This document shows, piece by piece, positions 34,961-44,196 of a stretch of 64,000 nt of DNA. The stretch is from Actinopolymorpha cephalotaxi. Lineage in GTDB: Bacteria > Actinomycetota > Actinomycetes > Propionibacteriales > Actinopolymorphaceae. How positions within the stretch are numbered: the first letter of the stretch is position 1; each line of letters opens with the position of its first letter. Under the pieces are notes generated by a model, which saw only the letters and a program-made list of their open reading frames with translations, was not told where the DNA came from and ran no database searches. The stretch lies in contig NZ_JACBZA010000001.1 in NCBI RefSeq assembly GCF_013408535.1, positions 2,812,850 to 2,876,849 on the forward strand. Direction: 5' to 3'. A program made the position numbers and the translations under genes.

Positions 34961-36759
34961 CGAGGTTCCTTCCGGGGAGCCTGCCCGGGAGCACACCGGG
35001 GGCCACTCCGGGGAACGCGGAACGGCGGCTCGGCGAGCCTGGGGACGGGCGGCTCGCCGGCGGGCGCGATCCAGGCCGCGTTCGGCTCGGCGTCGGGGGT
35101 CGCCCTCCACGTCCGGCAGACCGTGTCGACGACCACCGGATGAACGGTGAGCGAGCCGTCGCGGCCGATGTACATGCGCAGGAAGCCCTTGTGGTCCTCG
35201 ATGCCCCGCCCGGAGAAGATCCAGCCACGGACGACGGGCAGGTCCCGGTAGGCGAACAGCCAGCCGGCGAACAGTTCGACGCCGGCGATCCCGGCCACCA
35301 CCACGGCCGCGGCGAAGGCGGCCACCGCCGCGACCAGCCCCGGCACCCCTGCGGGCAACGGGACCGCCGCGAGCCCGGCGAGTACGACGAGGGCGAGGAC
35401 GACCTCGGCCGCGACGAGCGTCGCCGGCGCTCGGGCGAGGACCGGGCGCCGCCTGCGTACCAGGGCGAACGCCACGTCGACCACCACCGCGGCCGCGACG
35501 ACGAGCCCGATCCGCAGGCCGAGACCGAGCACGTCGCCGACGTCGCCGGTACGCAAAGCCGCCACCGGTGGCCGTCGCGTCGTCAGGGCCAGGGCGGCGA
35601 CGAGCAGCACCAGCAGCCCACCCTGCAGGAGGGTCGCGAGCCCGGCCAGGCCGCTGTTGCGCCACGGGATGCCCCACACCTGCCGGCCGAGGCGGCGCGA
35701 GGTCTGCTGGTCCGGGTACGCCGAGTCCGCCAGGTCCACGGTCAGCGGCTCGGACTTCTCCCGCGCTCTGGACCGCACCGGCGGAACCTCCAGCGACGCG
35801 GGCATCGCGTGGGTCGCCGACAGGTAGGCGCCACCCAGCCCGCACGTCACCATCTGCCGCGACCCGTCCCGCTCGGCGTACCGCACGTAGTGGTGGCTGT
35901 CGCCCGACACCCACAGCCGCACCTGCGCACCCGAGTCCTCGAGCAGCCGGCGCTGCAGGTAGTCGAGGGTGCCGAACGCGTCCGGGTCGGTGGCGGTGTC
36001 CACCCAGCTCGGCTTGCCGGTGGCCACGATGACGCCGTCGCCTGGCCGCAGCCGCGGCCGGACCTGTTCGGCGAAGAACCGCAACTGTGGCTCGTCCACG
36101 TACCCCTCGAGCTGGATGTCGACGCCCACCAGCCACCACCGCCGCGGCAGCCGGACGGCGAAGTACGAACGGGGCTGGCCGGTCTGCCAGCCGCCGATCG
36201 CCCGGCCCTGGCAGAACACCCGCAGGAACGAGGTCAGCCCGTCGTACCAGTCGTGGTTGCCGGGCAGGGCGAGCAGCATCGATGAGTCCTCACCCGGGCC
36301 GGCCGGCTCGGGCAGCGCCGCGCGGTAGCGGCCCTTCGTACGGTCCTCGTACTCGCGGGTGGACGCCGTCGGGTACACCTCGTCGCCGCCCATCAGCAGG
36401 AGCGCGGAACGCGGCAGCGTCAACCTGCCGTTGCCGCTGCCGCTGCCGTTGCCGTTCCGGTGGGCGGGTGCGACCTCGAGCTTGTCGTGGGCGAGCAGCC
36501 AGGCGATCGTGTACGTCGCGTCGAAGCCGTCGCCGAGGTCGGCGACGAAGTCCAGCCACAGCTCGTCAGCCTCGGGTTGACAGGTCAGCAACGGCTGGTC
36601 GAAGGTGCCCTGCAACTCGCGCTTGTCGGCGTACGCACCGAACATCTCCGAGATCACCAGCTTGGTCGCGGTGTGCCGCAACTGTCCCGGCGACAGCCAC
36701 CGCACCGGTTGTCTCCTGGCGAACCCGAGCGCGGACTCGGTGAGGTCGCCCGGCCTCAT
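34957..36759 (-). CDS. Membrane-bound metallophosphoesterase
   Basis: 600 residues. The first two thirds are a calcineurin-like phosphoesterase: DLGDGFDAT, MGGDEVYPTAS, LPGNHDWYDGL and VSGDSHHYVRY give the metal ligands. From about residue 375 four or five membrane helices follow (one is LAGLATLLQGGLLVLLVAAL), then a soluble tail of about 100 residues. The catalytic domain therefore precedes the membrane part and probably sits in the cytoplasm. A Gly/Asn/Ser-rich linker lies near residue 103. Target unknown. The ATG overlaps the GMC gene's stop (ATGA). Confidence 0.83.
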   Translation of the reverse strand: MRPGDLTESALGFARRQPVRWLSPGQLRHTATKLVISEMFGAYADKRELQGTFDQPLLTCQPEADELWLDFVADLGDGFDATYTIAWLLAHDKLEVAPAHRNGNGSGSGNGRLTLPRSALLLMGGDEVYPTASTREYEDRTKGRYRAALPEPAGPGEDSSMLLALPGNHDWYDGLTSFLRVFCQGRAIGGWQTGQPRSYFAVRLPRRWWLVGVDIQLEGYVDEPQLRFFAEQVRPRLRPGDGVIVATGKPSWVDTATDPDAFGTLDYLQRRLLEDSGAQVRLWVSGDSHHYVRYAERDGSRQMVTCGLGGAYLSATHAMPASLEVPPVRSRAREKSEPLTVDLADSAYPDQQTSRRLGRQVWGIPWRNSGLAGLATLLQGGLLVLLVAALALTTRRPPVAALRTGDVGDVLGLGLRIGLVVAAAVVVDVAFALVRRRRPVLARAPATLVAAEVVLALVVLAGLAAVPLPAGVPGLVAAVAAFAAAVVVAGIAGVELFAGWLFAYRDLPVVRGWIFSGRGIEDHKGFLRMYIGRDGSLTVHPVVVDTVCRTWRATPDAEPNAAWIAPAGEPPVPRLAEPPFRVPRSGPRCAPGQAPRKEPR

Positions 36760-39194
36760 CGGCGCTCCTCCGACCCTTCCCGCACAGCGTTCTCCCGCAG
36801 AGCACCTTCGTGCACAGCGCCTTCCGGCTCGGCGGCCTGCGTCCTCGACCCGTACACCGACCACAGCTCGCCGAGGAACAACCGGCCGAACGCCGCCAGC
36901 GCCGTCGGCCCGTCCGGCCCGCGGGTGCGGAACGTCGTCAACTGGTGCAGGAAGTCCAGCGGCGCGATGGTGATGACCGCGGCGCCGAGCACGTCGGCAC
37001 GGTCGTCCGCCGCCGGATCGACGTGGCCGCCGAGCAGCCGGACGTACAACGTCGTCGTGTCCGGCCACAGGTCGGCGCCGGCATCGTCGTGCACGTCCTT
37101 CCGCCCGACGAGGGTCACCGGGTTGCCGCCGCCGTCGGTGAACCACAGCCGGTAGCGCATCGCCCGGCGGGTGTGGTCGCCGTCGGTGGTGAACAGGTTG
37201 AACACTCCCCGGCTCACCGGACGCCTCCCGCCGAGCAGGTCGCACTCGATCCAGCCCTCCGCCCGGCCCTCGTGGGCGGGGTCGGCGACGAACCGTTGTA
37301 CGTCGTCCGCGGTGATGGTGAGGCGGAACGCCAGCCGGTCGCCGCGGGCGCGGCCCAGTCGTGCGCCCTGCTCCGGATCGGTCACGCCGAGCGCGGCGAA
37401 CCCCTTCATCTCCTCGGTGAACGACAGCGACGTGACGTCCGCGGTGGTACGTCGTTGCGCGGGCACCCGCGGCGCCGGGCCGGGTGCGCTGACGCCACGC
37501 GAAACCCGCCCGGACAGCAGCCGGTCACAGGCACGGTCGGCGAGGGCGGCGATCGTGAAGGAGGGGTTGGGCCCGACCGGACCGGGCATCAGCGAGCCGT
37601 CCGCGACCGCCATCCCCGGATAGCCGAACACCTGCCCGGTCGCGTCGCACACCCCAGCGCCCGGGTGGTCCGCCATCGGCGCCCCTCCGACCGGATGCAC
37701 GGTGATGACGCGCTTGCCCCACCACAGCGGGTTGTCCGCGAAGCCTCCGCCCGCGGCGTCGGCGATGGCGCGCATGGTGTCCCGCATGCGGGTGAAGTAC
37801 TCCTCGGACGTGGCGAGCGTCCACGTCGACTCCAGGTAGCCGCGGTCCAGGAACAGTTTCCCGTCGGGCACGTCCCGTCCCATGCCGATCAGCGGCAGGG
37901 TCGCCGCGGAGGTGTCACCGGCCCCGAGCAGTGCGGCGACCTCGGCGCTGATCCCGGTCTTCGGCGAGTGCTCCAGCCGCGCCCGCAGCCGCTGGAGCCC
38001 GAACCGGATCGTCCGTCCCAGCGAACGATCCGCCCGGGTGGTCTCGACCAGCCAGTCGGCGAAGCCCGGATAGCCGGCGTCCTCCACGTAGTAGCCGCGG
38101 CCACCGCCGCCGTCCACGGCGTCCGGCACCCGGATGGCGCTGGTGATGACCGGGCCACGACTGCCTTCCAGGCGCTCCGGACGCCCGCCCTCGCGCGCGT
38201 GCTTCACGAACGTGAGCAGGTCGCCGTTGCCCGAGAACCGGGTGCCGAGCGCGCCGCTCAGCCCGGGGAACGCCGCGCGGTTGCGCAGCAGCAGGTAGGT
38301 GGTCCCGAACGTCCCGGCGGCGAGTACGAGCTTGTCGCAGGTGAGGGTGTGCAGCGGCAGCCTGCTGGTGCGGGTGCGCCGCCCCTCCCGATCCGGCTCG
38401 TGTACGACGTACCGGACCTCGTACCCTCCCTCCGCACGCGGGGACAGGGTGCGTACCTCGCACCGGGTGCGCAGGTCGGCGCCGTGATGCTGCGCGGCGG
38501 ACAGGAAGGTGTGGTCGAGAGTGTTCTTCGCGCCGTCGTTGCAGCCGATGTCGCACTCCCCGCACAGCCGGCAGGTACGCCGTGGCAGACCGTGCAGGTT
38601 GCCGTACTCCGGAGTGGGAATGGGCGCGCCCACCACAGGTGCCTGGCCTGGAACGGGTGCGAAGGACACCGCCAGGGGCGGCAACTGCCAGTCGAGATCG
38701 AGGCGTTTCGCGGCACGGCGCATGGCGATCGTCTTGCCTGTCCCGTCGTAGCCCTGGGCGTCGAGCGGGAAGCGCTGCGGCGCGAGCATCCGCTCCACGC
38801 TGTCGTAGTGGGGGTCGAGCTCGGTGCGGGTGACCGGCCACGACTCGTAGCCGCCGCCGGGGATCGGGGACTCGTGCACGAACCAGCGCTCGTCCTTGCG
38901 GAGCAGCACGTTCGCGTAGATGAGCGAACCGCCGCCGAGGCCCGCGGACACCACCGCCTCGATCCCCCGGAACGTCCACACGTCGAACAGCCCCTGCAGT
39001 CCCTCGCTGGGATCCCAGAAGGCGCGGGAGAAGTCGGCCGGCGAGCGTGGGAACGAGCCGGGCGGATACGCCTTGCCGCGTTCGAGTACGATGACCCGCA
39101 GTCCCGCCTCGGCAAGCCTGAAAGCAGAAACCGACCCGCCGAATCCGGAACCGACCACCACCGCGTCGACGTGCTCGGACCTGGCCCTGGCCAT
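36756..39194 (-). CDS. GMC-family FAD oxidoreductase, cholesterol-oxidase-like, with extra C-terminal domain
   Basis: 812 residues from the ATG at 39194, preceded by GGGGGTGA. The FAD site is VVVGSGFGGSVSAFRLAEAG. Cys-rich RRTCRLCGECDIGCNDGAKN and the C-terminal HPVGGAPMADHPGAG and VGPNPSFTIAALADR are diagnostic of GMC oxidases related to cholesterol oxidase. After about residue 580 a further domain of about 220 residues (FTEEMKGFAALG onwards) has no catalytic signature I know. It should oxidise a sterol or other alcohol to a ketone with O2 or another acceptor. No export signal. It is the first of four ATGA-linked genes. Confidence 0.88.
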   Translation of the reverse strand: MARARSEHVDAVVVGSGFGGSVSAFRLAEAGLRVIVLERGKAYPPGSFPRSPADFSRAFWDPSEGLQGLFDVWTFRGIEAVVSAGLGGGSLIYANVLLRKDERWFVHESPIPGGGYESWPVTRTELDPHYDSVERMLAPQRFPLDAQGYDGTGKTIAMRRAAKRLDLDWQLPPLAVSFAPVPGQAPVVGAPIPTPEYGNLHGLPRRTCRLCGECDIGCNDGAKNTLDHTFLSAAQHHGADLRTRCEVRTLSPRAEGGYEVRYVVHEPDREGRRTRTSRLPLHTLTCDKLVLAAGTFGTTYLLLRNRAAFPGLSGALGTRFSGNGDLLTFVKHAREGGRPERLEGSRGPVITSAIRVPDAVDGGGGRGYYVEDAGYPGFADWLVETTRADRSLGRTIRFGLQRLRARLEHSPKTGISAEVAALLGAGDTSAATLPLIGMGRDVPDGKLFLDRGYLESTWTLATSEEYFTRMRDTMRAIADAAGGGFADNPLWWGKRVITVHPVGGAPMADHPGAGVCDATGQVFGYPGMAVADGSLMPGPVGPNPSFTIAALADRACDRLLSGRVSRGVSAPGPAPRVPAQRRTTADVTSLSFTEEMKGFAALGVTDPEQGARLGRARGDRLAFRLTITADDVQRFVADPAHEGRAEGWIECDLLGGRRPVSRGVFNLFTTDGDHTRRAMRYRLWFTDGGGNPVTLVGRKDVHDDAGADLWPDTTTLYVRLLGGHVDPAADDRADVLGAAVITIAPLDFLHQLTTFRTRGPDGPTALAAFGRLFLGELWSVYGSRTQAAEPEGAVHEGALRENAVREGSEERR

Positions 39195-39519
39195 GGCGTC
39201 ACCCCCGAATCGCGCGACCTCACACGAGGCGTTCTCGCAGACTCGCGGGCTGACCGTCGTCCTGTCGCTCACCGGGCAAGCCCGCGTTGACAGTCGTTCG
39301 GGGGACGATCCCTCAACCGGCACAGGGCGGAAGAGCAGGTGCCGTGGAAGGACAACACTGCTTGGGCCGCGGAGTCCCGGCGACCTCACATCACCGGCGG
39401 GCGCGGCCGTTCCACCCCGGCCTCGCCGCCGGCATCTCTCACAGTGTGGCCCAGAAACACAGCTGGCGGTAATCGTGCGCTATGCGGTGTTTGGACCCGG
39501 CCGGTCGGCTGCAACAGCC
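39195..39519. other. 325-base gap before the GMC operon
   Basis: No convincing gene. It should contain the GMC operon promoter on the minus strand, but no clear pair of boxes is visible there. A TTGACA hexamer lies on the plus strand at 39287-39292 with no gene downstream of it. Confidence 0.45.
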
Positions 39520-40158
39520 CTAGGGCCAGCCTCGTTCCCTGATCGGCGCCACGACGGCTTCGGTCACGACGAGGTGGTCGGGAGCGGTCACCAGCCACGC
39601 GATGTAGTCCGCGACCTCACGTGCGGGCAGCGACTCCTCGGCCGGTCTCGGCTCGCGCCGCATACGGTCCGACGGCTCGAACGAGCCCCAGTGCGTGGCC
39701 ATCGAACCGGGATACATGGACATGACCCGGATGCCGTGCGGCGCACCTTCGGCGGCCAGCGCCTGGGTGAGGCCGGTCAACCCGAACTTCGTTGCGCAGT
39801 AGGCGGTCGCGTTCGGCCATCCACGTCGCCCGGCGACCGAGGCCACGTTGACGATCGTGCCGCCACCGGCCTGTCGCATGTACGGGAAGGCGAGCTTGGC
39901 CAGCAGGAACGGTGCGGTCAGGTTGACGCGGACGACCCGCTCCCAGTCCTCGACGGCAAGGTCCTCAGCCGGTCCGGGGGCGTCGGTGGCCGCGGCGTTC
40001 ACCAGAACGCGTGGGGCTCCGATCTCCGACGACACCCGCTCCACAGCGGCCGTCGTGGAGGCGAGGTCGGACAGGTCGGCCGGTATTGCCGTGGCGGTCC
40101 CGCCGGACTCGGCGACGGCAGCAACACCTCCTGGACGGGTCGTTCGCGAGGTCAGTAG
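39520..40158 (-). pseudogene. 5'-truncated SDR oxidoreductase
   Basis: The open frame covers SDR homology from the second strand (LLTSRTTRPGG) to the end. It includes VLVNAAATDAPGP, the catalytic Ser region IVNVASVAG and the YxxxK motif AYCATKFGLTG. The first about 35 residues with the TGxxxGIG cofactor loop are missing, and the homology begins exactly where the preceding epimerase ends (overlap 40152-40158). The first in-frame start is a GTG at 40044 without a ribosome site, well inside the fold. The simplest reading is a deletion that removed the 5' end. Confidence 0.7.
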
Positions 40159-41051
40159 GGGCAGGTGAGGGCGTGCACCGCGTCCGGACCGCCGGCGCTG
40201 TCCAGCTTCCGCAGCTCGTCGAGGAACGTGCCGAAGTGGTGCGCCGGCGTGAAGCCGATCGCGGCGCCGGCGCCTTCGTCGCCCCCGGCCACGACCGAGG
40301 GCCGGCGGCGCACGTCGATCGCGTACCGCTCGAGGAGGTCACGCGAGCCCGGGAACACCCGCTCACACGCGGCGAGCGGGTCGTCCTCCCAGTCGCGCAC
40401 CTGCTCCTCGGCGTAGGCGTTCCGTCGTACGGCGTCCACGACGAGGCCTTCGGGATCCGCACCGCCGGGGAGGTCCGGCCCGAGGTGTTCGACCGCCGCC
40501 TCGACGTACCCGAGGACGTCCTCCCGGTCGACCCCGCCGTACAGCAGCCGTGCGCCGTAGCGGTTGAGGTAGTCGCCTCCCCAGGGCGTGAAGTCGTGCG
40601 GACGGATCGCGACGTACCGCAACCCGTGGTTGCGCCGGTGGTACTCGCACAGCTCCTCACCGACCTGCTTGGTGAAGCCGTACTTGTCGTAGTGGGCGTG
40701 CCAGGACTGCGAGGACAGGAAGACCAGCCTGTGAATGCCGGCCGAACGCGCCGCCTGCAAAGCCCAGAACGTGCCGTCGACGTTCAGCCGCCAGAAGTCG
40801 GCCTCGGTCTTGGTGCGTGAGTGGATGCCGTGCCAGGCAGGCAGGTGCAGGAGTACGTCGCAGCCCTGCGCGGCCCCCTCGAGCCCGAACCCGGCCTGGA
40901 GGTCGCACTGCACGAACGGCAGGTCCGCGCCGGGGTGCGTGTCCGGAAGGACCTCGAGGTCGGACAGCACGAGGCTGTGCCCGGCGGCCCGCAGCCTGGG
41001 CACGATCCCCTTCCCGACGTTGCTGCCCGCACCGGTGACCAGAATCCGCAT
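40152..41051 (-). CDS. NAD-dependent epimerase/dehydratase (paralogue A)
   Basis: 299 residues. The extended-SDR motif is ILVTGAGSNVGKGIVPRL. The catalytic YxxxK is in YDKYGFTKQVGEEL, with FLSSQSWHAH upstream. It shares a distinctive PHDF/YHDF, GGVDR.DV and PGS..LLERY pattern with the epimerase at 43150-44040, so the two are paralogues. AAGGAA precedes the ATG. It is probably the fourth gene of the epimerase/aldo-keto reductase operon. Likely acts on a nucleotide sugar or free sugar acid. Confidence 0.88.
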   Translation of the reverse strand: MRILVTGAGSNVGKGIVPRLRAAGHSLVLSDLEVLPDTHPGADLPFVQCDLQAGFGLEGAAQGCDVLLHLPAWHGIHSRTKTEADFWRLNVDGTFWALQAARSAGIHRLVFLSSQSWHAHYDKYGFTKQVGEELCEYHRRNHGLRYVAIRPHDFTPWGGDYLNRYGARLLYGGVDREDVLGYVEAAVEHLGPDLPGGADPEGLVVDAVRRNAYAEEQVRDWEDDPLAACERVFPGSRDLLERYAIDVRRRPSVVAGGDEGAGAAIGFTPAHHFGTFLDELRKLDSAGGPDAVHALTCPY

Positions 41052-41088
41052 GCTTGGTTCCTTTCCTGCAGGGGCTTGTCGCCTGGAC

Positions 41089-42069
41089 CTAACGTCCGAG
41101 TGCGGACTCCACCGCCGCCATTTCGTCGGCCGACAACGGGCCGTGCCGCAGCGCGCCGGCGTTCTCCCGGGCCTGCGCGACCGTACGGCAGCCGGGGATC
41201 GGCACGAACGCCGGACTGCGGGCCAGCAGCCAGCACAGCGCGCCCTGGGCGAGGGTGCGCCCGTCGGACGTGAGGACCTCACGGACCCGGTCGACCGCGG
41301 CGAGCGTGTCGGCCTGGCTTCCGCGGAAGTCCCAGCCGTGGCGTACGTCGTCGGCGGCGAATCGCGTGTCCCCGCTCATCTTTCCCGACAGCACACCCAT
41401 GCCGAGCGGGCCGCGGACGATGCTCGCCAGCCCGGCGGCCTCGCAGATCGCGAGCGTCTCGGCGTTGCCGCCGAGCACGTTGAACGCCTGCTGGATCGCC
41501 GCGCAGTGCGGGCTGGCGGCGAACATCGCGGCGCGTTCGGGATCGTCGGTGCTCCAGCCGAACGAACGGATCTTGCCCTCGTCGACCAGGTCCTCCAGGA
41601 CGCCCAGCACGTCCTGCGCCGCGGCCGGGTCACAACCACCGAGGTGGAACTGCAGCAGGTCGATGACGTCCGTCTCCAGCCGGCGCAGGCTCGCCTCGCA
41701 CGCGGTGCGGACGTACGCCGGAGAGTCGTCGGTGCCCGGCGACTCCCGGCGTTCCTCGTCGTAGGTGAACCCGAACTTCGTGGCCACCACCACACCGTCG
41801 CGCCGGCCGCGCAGGGCGCGGGCAAGCACCCGCTCGCTGTGCCCACAGCCGTACACGTCGGCGGTGTCGAAGAAGGTGACGCCCTCGTCGAGCGCGGCGT
41901 GGATCGCGGCGACCGACTCCTCGTCGTCGACCTCGCCCCAGCCGATCGGATCGCCGTTGCGGCTGTGCGGCCCGCCGATCGCCCAGCAGCCGAATCCGAT
42001 CGCGCTGACCTCGAGCCCGGACCGCCCGAGTGGCCGGCGCTGTGCCGGCACGGTGTTCTCGGTCATCAT
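41089..42069 (-). CDS. Aldo/keto reductase
   Basis: 326 residues (ATGs at 42069 and 42066 both possible; GAGAAGGG lies upstream). Family motifs are FFDTADVYGCGHSERVL (Asp/Tyr), VVATKFGFTY (Lys) and LLQFHLGGCD (His). It lies 2 bases from the preceding aldo/keto reductase gene and 37 bases before an epimerase gene. It probably reduces or oxidises a sugar carbonyl within the same pathway. Confidence 0.92.
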   Translation of the reverse strand: MMTENTVPAQRRPLGRSGLEVSAIGFGCWAIGGPHSRNGDPIGWGEVDDEESVAAIHAALDEGVTFFDTADVYGCGHSERVLARALRGRRDGVVVATKFGFTYDEERRESPGTDDSPAYVRTACEASLRRLETDVIDLLQFHLGGCDPAAAQDVLGVLEDLVDEGKIRSFGWSTDDPERAAMFAASPHCAAIQQAFNVLGGNAETLAICEAAGLASIVRGPLGMGVLSGKMSGDTRFAADDVRHGWDFRGSQADTLAAVDRVREVLTSDGRTLAQGALCWLLARSPAFVPIPGCRTVAQARENAGALRHGPLSADEMAAVESALGR

Positions 42070-42071
42070 CG

Positions 42072-42992
42072 TCAGCCCTTCTCCGGGGATTCGCCGGCTT
42101 CGTCGAGCCTGCGCTTGGCCTCTGCGTACACGTCGTCGGCGAGCGCACCCGCCGCGGCCGCCCGGACGTTCTCCGCGAGGTGCGCGGGGTTCAGGGTGCC
42201 GACGATGATCGTGTCGACGCCGGGGTGGCTGAGGGTGAACCTCAGCTGCCACTGCGTACGGCTCTCGCCCTCGTCGAGGAACTCGTCCAGTTTCGCCCGC
42301 TCCCAGATGTCCCACCGGTCCGCCGCGCCCAGTCCGGCGCCGGGCTCGCCCCGCGCCACACCGCCGCGGATGATCGTGCCGGCACCTGCCGCGTGCGCCT
42401 TCGTGATGAGATCCTCGTGGCGTCGTTCGAGTGCGGAATAAGGGATCTGGAAGGCGTCGAAGACGCCCCAGTCGATGTAGGTGCCAAGGTCGGGCGAGGT
42501 CGACGAGGCGCCGATGAACCTCGCCTTGCCCGAGGCCTGGATCTCGCGCAGGGTGTCGACCAGCTTGTGTTCCTCGGCGAGCGCGACCGAGGGATTGTGC
42601 AACTGCAGCAGGTCAACCTGGTCCGTGCCGAGCTTGTACAGGCTGTCGTCGATGTTGCCCAGCAGGTGCTTGCGGTCCCACTGGTGCGGGGTCTCGTCGT
42701 GGTCACCGGCCGGGATCATCGAACAACCGCACTTCGTCGCGAGGACGTACTCGTTACGCCGCTCGGAGATGTAGCGGCCGATGTAGGCCTCGCTCTTCCC
42801 GTAGTCGTTCGCGGTGTCGACGAACGTGATCCCGGCGTCCAGGACCGCTCCGAGAATGTCGCGGGCCTGCTCGTCGCGGACCGGCCGACCACCCCAGATC
42901 CGTTCGCCGCGAACCTCCATGGCGCCGAACCCCAGCCTGGTGACCTCCAGGCCCGTGGAGCCCAGCTTCCGAGTGGCAAGCGTGCCGGTCAT
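42072..42992 (-). CDS. Aldo/keto reductase
   Basis: 306 residues; AAGGAG stands 6 bases before the ATG. Motifs: FVDTANDYGKSEAYIG, YVLATKCGCS and LLQLHNPSVA. The protein is only distantly similar to its neighbour at 41089 and has a shorter C-terminus. It is likely the first gene after the 157-base gap that follows epimerase B and co-transcribed with 41089 and 40152. Confidence 0.92.
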   Translation of the reverse strand: MTGTLATRKLGSTGLEVTRLGFGAMEVRGERIWGGRPVRDEQARDILGAVLDAGITFVDTANDYGKSEAYIGRYISERRNEYVLATKCGCSMIPAGDHDETPHQWDRKHLLGNIDDSLYKLGTDQVDLLQLHNPSVALAEEHKLVDTLREIQASGKARFIGASSTSPDLGTYIDWGVFDAFQIPYSALERRHEDLITKAHAAGAGTIIRGGVARGEPGAGLGAADRWDIWERAKLDEFLDEGESRTQWQLRFTLSHPGVDTIIVGTLNPAHLAENVRAAAAGALADDVYAEAKRRLDEAGESPEKG

Positions 42993-43149
42993 CGACTCTC
43001 CTTCGCTCACTGTCGTCGGTCGTTGCCGGTGCGTCGCCGGCGCATGATCCACCGTGGCGCCGCGGCCGGCCACCCAGCCTGGCCGGGCCGGATCGGGGAT
43101 GTCCAATAGCCAGCCCTGCTCGGCCCGAGCGGCCATCCTGCTGAATCCC

Positions 43150-44040
43150 TCAGTCGGGGGTCTGTCCCGGTGCCCACAACGTGGTCACGTCCTCGCCGCG
43201 GGCGTCGCGCTGGCGCAGGTCGGTCAAGAAGTCGACGATGCCGTACGCGGGCCGCCAGCCGAGCACCTCGCCGGCCTCGGTCAGGTCGTGCTGTTCCACC
43301 TGGGCGGGCAACGCGATCCCGTACCGCTCCAGCAGTGCACCCGAGCCGGGGACCTGCTCGTCGCACCATGCCCTGCCACGGTTGGCGAAGTCGCCGGCGA
43401 CGGCCGCCGGCATGCCGTGGGCGGTGTGCACGATCGTGCGGAACACGTCCACCTTGTGCTCCACGACGCCGTGCAGGGCGGCGACCGTGGCCGACGCCAC
43501 GTCACGCCGGTCCACACCGTTGCGCAGCAACATCGCACCCCAGGCGAGGTAGGGCTTGGGTACGAAGTCGTGGTAGCGAAGCAGCGCGACGGACGCTCCG
43601 GTGGTCTCGTGGTGCATGCGCCACAGGTCCTCGCCGATCACCTTCGTAACGCCGTAGACACCGCCCCACCCGTAGGCCATCGACGACGCGAAGACCACCG
43701 ACGAGACCCCATGGTCGCGACAGGCCTGGACGACGTTGAACGTGCCGTCCACGTTGACGGCGAAGATCGTCTCGTCACTGACCGGCGGCTCGTGCGCACA
43801 GTGCCAGGCCGCCAGGTGAACCACCGCGTCACAGCCGCGCACGGCCCGGTCCACGTCGGCCGGCGTCCGTGTGTCACACCGGACGAACTCCACGTCACGA
43901 AGGTCGTGATCCGCCGGCGGCGCGACGTCGGCCATGCGTACGTCGAAACCGGCCTCCCGGGCCAGCCGGACGACCGCACTTCCGGCGTTGCCTGATGCGC
44001 CGGTGACCAGCACCCGGCGGCGTGTGCTCGCAGTTGTCAT
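43150..44040 (-). CDS. NAD-dependent epimerase/dehydratase (paralogue B)
   Basis: 296 residues. VLVTGASGNAGSAVVRLARE binds NAD, VFASSMAYGW and VYGVTKVIGEDLW carry Ser and YxxxK. It keeps the C-terminal VLGWRPAYGIVDFL segment typical of NAD-epimerases, which paralogue A has lost or diverged. Together with A and two aldo/keto reductases it suggests an undefined sugar or sugar-acid route. No close ribosome site; starts ATGACAACTGC. Confidence 0.88.
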   Translation of the reverse strand: MTTASTRRRVLVTGASGNAGSAVVRLAREAGFDVRMADVAPPADHDLRDVEFVRCDTRTPADVDRAVRGCDAVVHLAAWHCAHEPPVSDETIFAVNVDGTFNVVQACRDHGVSSVVFASSMAYGWGGVYGVTKVIGEDLWRMHHETTGASVALLRYHDFVPKPYLAWGAMLLRNGVDRRDVASATVAALHGVVEHKVDVFRTIVHTAHGMPAAVAGDFANRGRAWCDEQVPGSGALLERYGIALPAQVEQHDLTEAGEVLGWRPAYGIVDFLTDLRQRDARGEDVTTLWAPGQTPD

Positions 44041-44196
44041 GGGCGAACCCTCTCAGGACCCGACGGGCCGAGGGCGCCGACGTCCGGCATCCGGCACCTT
44101 CGCTCTCCTCCGGCTGTCCCCGAACGGTATGAACCGTTGCGCCACGCGACTCGTGATACGGGCACATCAGCACTGTGCCGAGGAACGGAGACAACG

